42,655 bases of DNA from contig CAMCII010000001.1 in assembly GCA_945874505.1 (NCBI GenBank), positions 1 through 42,655 of the forward strand, read 5' to 3'. Source of the stretch: Bordetella parapertussis (lineage in GTDB: Bacteria > Pseudomonadota > Gammaproteobacteria > Burkholderiales > Burkholderiaceae_B). Shown in pieces: positions 42,321 to 42,655 of this stretch. The notes beneath the pieces are model-generated. The model did no database searches, was not told the DNA's origin, and was given only the letters and a program-made list of their open reading frames with translations. Position numbers and translations under genes: made by a program. Every line of letters starts with the position of its first letter. Position 1 is the first letter of the stretch.

Positions 42321-42655
42321 CAGAGCAATCCGCCGCCAGGCACGCGAACCCAGCCTTCCATCAAGACTCGAGCGCTTCGGCTCATAATCGCTTTTGTGAC
42401 GGTCCATTCACCCTTGACTTGCCTTGCTTGCGCGCCAACCCGCAAGGTGCCCGACGGGTGACCAAAACGTACTGCTTGAAGGTCGCCACCACCAGCGGCT
42501 AGGTTGACAAGTGTGCCTGGTATCGCGGCCGCAGTGCCAATTGCCACCGCAGCTGTACCCATCATGGCGTGGTGCAGTTTGCCCATCGACATTGCGCGCA
42601 CGAGCACATTGGTGTCGTTGGCTGAGATCGCCTTACCGCTTGAAGCAACGTAGTC
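42320..42655 (-). CDS. prpF: PrpF-family isomerase (5' end missing)
   Basis: The C-terminal 111 codons of a PrpF protein; the frame is open to the end of the window. The family stretch YVASSGKAISANDTNVLVRA, then MGKLHHAMMGTAAVAIGTAA and VRFGHPSGTLRVGAQ are typical of 2-methylaconitate cis-trans isomerases and of 4-oxalomesaconate tautomerases. Which reaction it performs depends on neighbours outside the window; no prpB/prpC/acnD genes are visible here. Its stop overlaps the next gene. Confidence 0.9.
   Translation of the reverse strand, partial: DYVASSGKAISANDTNVLVRAMSMGKLHHAMMGTAAVAIGTAAAIPGTLVNLAAGGGDLQAVRFGHPSGTLRVGAQARQVKGEWTVTKAIMSRSARVLMEGWVRVPGGGLL

Overview
The window looks like chromosomal DNA of a betaproteobacterium, most likely Burkholderiales/Alcaligenaceae-like. 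The pointers are two Bug/TctC tricarboxylate-transporter receptors outside complete transporter operons, a TAXI-TRAP system, many small catabolic enzymes (amidase, acetamidase, SDRs, a hydroxyisobutyrate-dehydrogenase-type enzyme, a DehI-like protein, PrpF) and moderate GC. No rRNA, complete tRNA, CRISPR array, insertion sequence or prophage was found. Species assignment is inference.

Layout. 1-983: 3' part of an Old-Yellow-Enzyme oxidoreductase. 1061-1725: Doc-type toxin-antitoxin pair with a palindromic operator. 1813-4150: a Bug receptor and a convergent amidase. 4328-8750: a PhnD/PhnC/PhnE/PhnE-type ABC importer cassette (phosphonate-type oxyanion) followed by an outer-membrane barrel gene. 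8751-9030: a dense intergenic patch with a hairpin repeat, a tRNA-3'-end-like fragment and two terminators. 9031-11359: an AT-rich choloylglycine-hydrolase-family gene and a medium-chain reductase. 11717-16096: a complete type I secretion operon (TolC, ABC ATPase, HlyD). Convergent to it, 16159-20229 encodes its probable substrate, a 1356-residue RTX subtilisin-like protease with exact 126-residue supermodules. 20653-22877: SUMF1-like protein, VOC protein, GST. 22884-26840: a minus-strand catabolic group (DehI-like, SDR, 3-hydroxyisobutyrate-dehydrogenase-like, acetamidase). 26942-29188: TPR protein and EgtD. 29457-31901: YgiQ radical SAM protein. 31939-34406: small secreted protein, a decayed enolase-superfamily remnant, GFA protein, PhyH dioxygenase, lipoprotein. 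34712-37606: TAXI-TRAP transporter. 37731-40543: metallophosphoesterase, second Bug receptor, small membrane protein, divergent type II dehydroquinase. 40689-42655: SDR, then an overlapping trio of acetyltransferase, membrane protein and PrpF (runs off the end).

The most coherent machine is the secretion locus: exporter operon and RTX protease end tail to tail 62 bp apart. The most unusual small-scale structure is at 24551-24660. There a gene junction has been tandemly duplicated into two very short ORFs, each joined to the next by an ATGA stop/start overlap. A 35-bp hairpin repeat (8807-8841 and 23714-23748) with one compensatory base-pair swap suggests a dispersed element family in this genome. 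Several starts were moved downstream of the longest frame where a signal peptide, ribosome binding site or ATGA overlap supports it.
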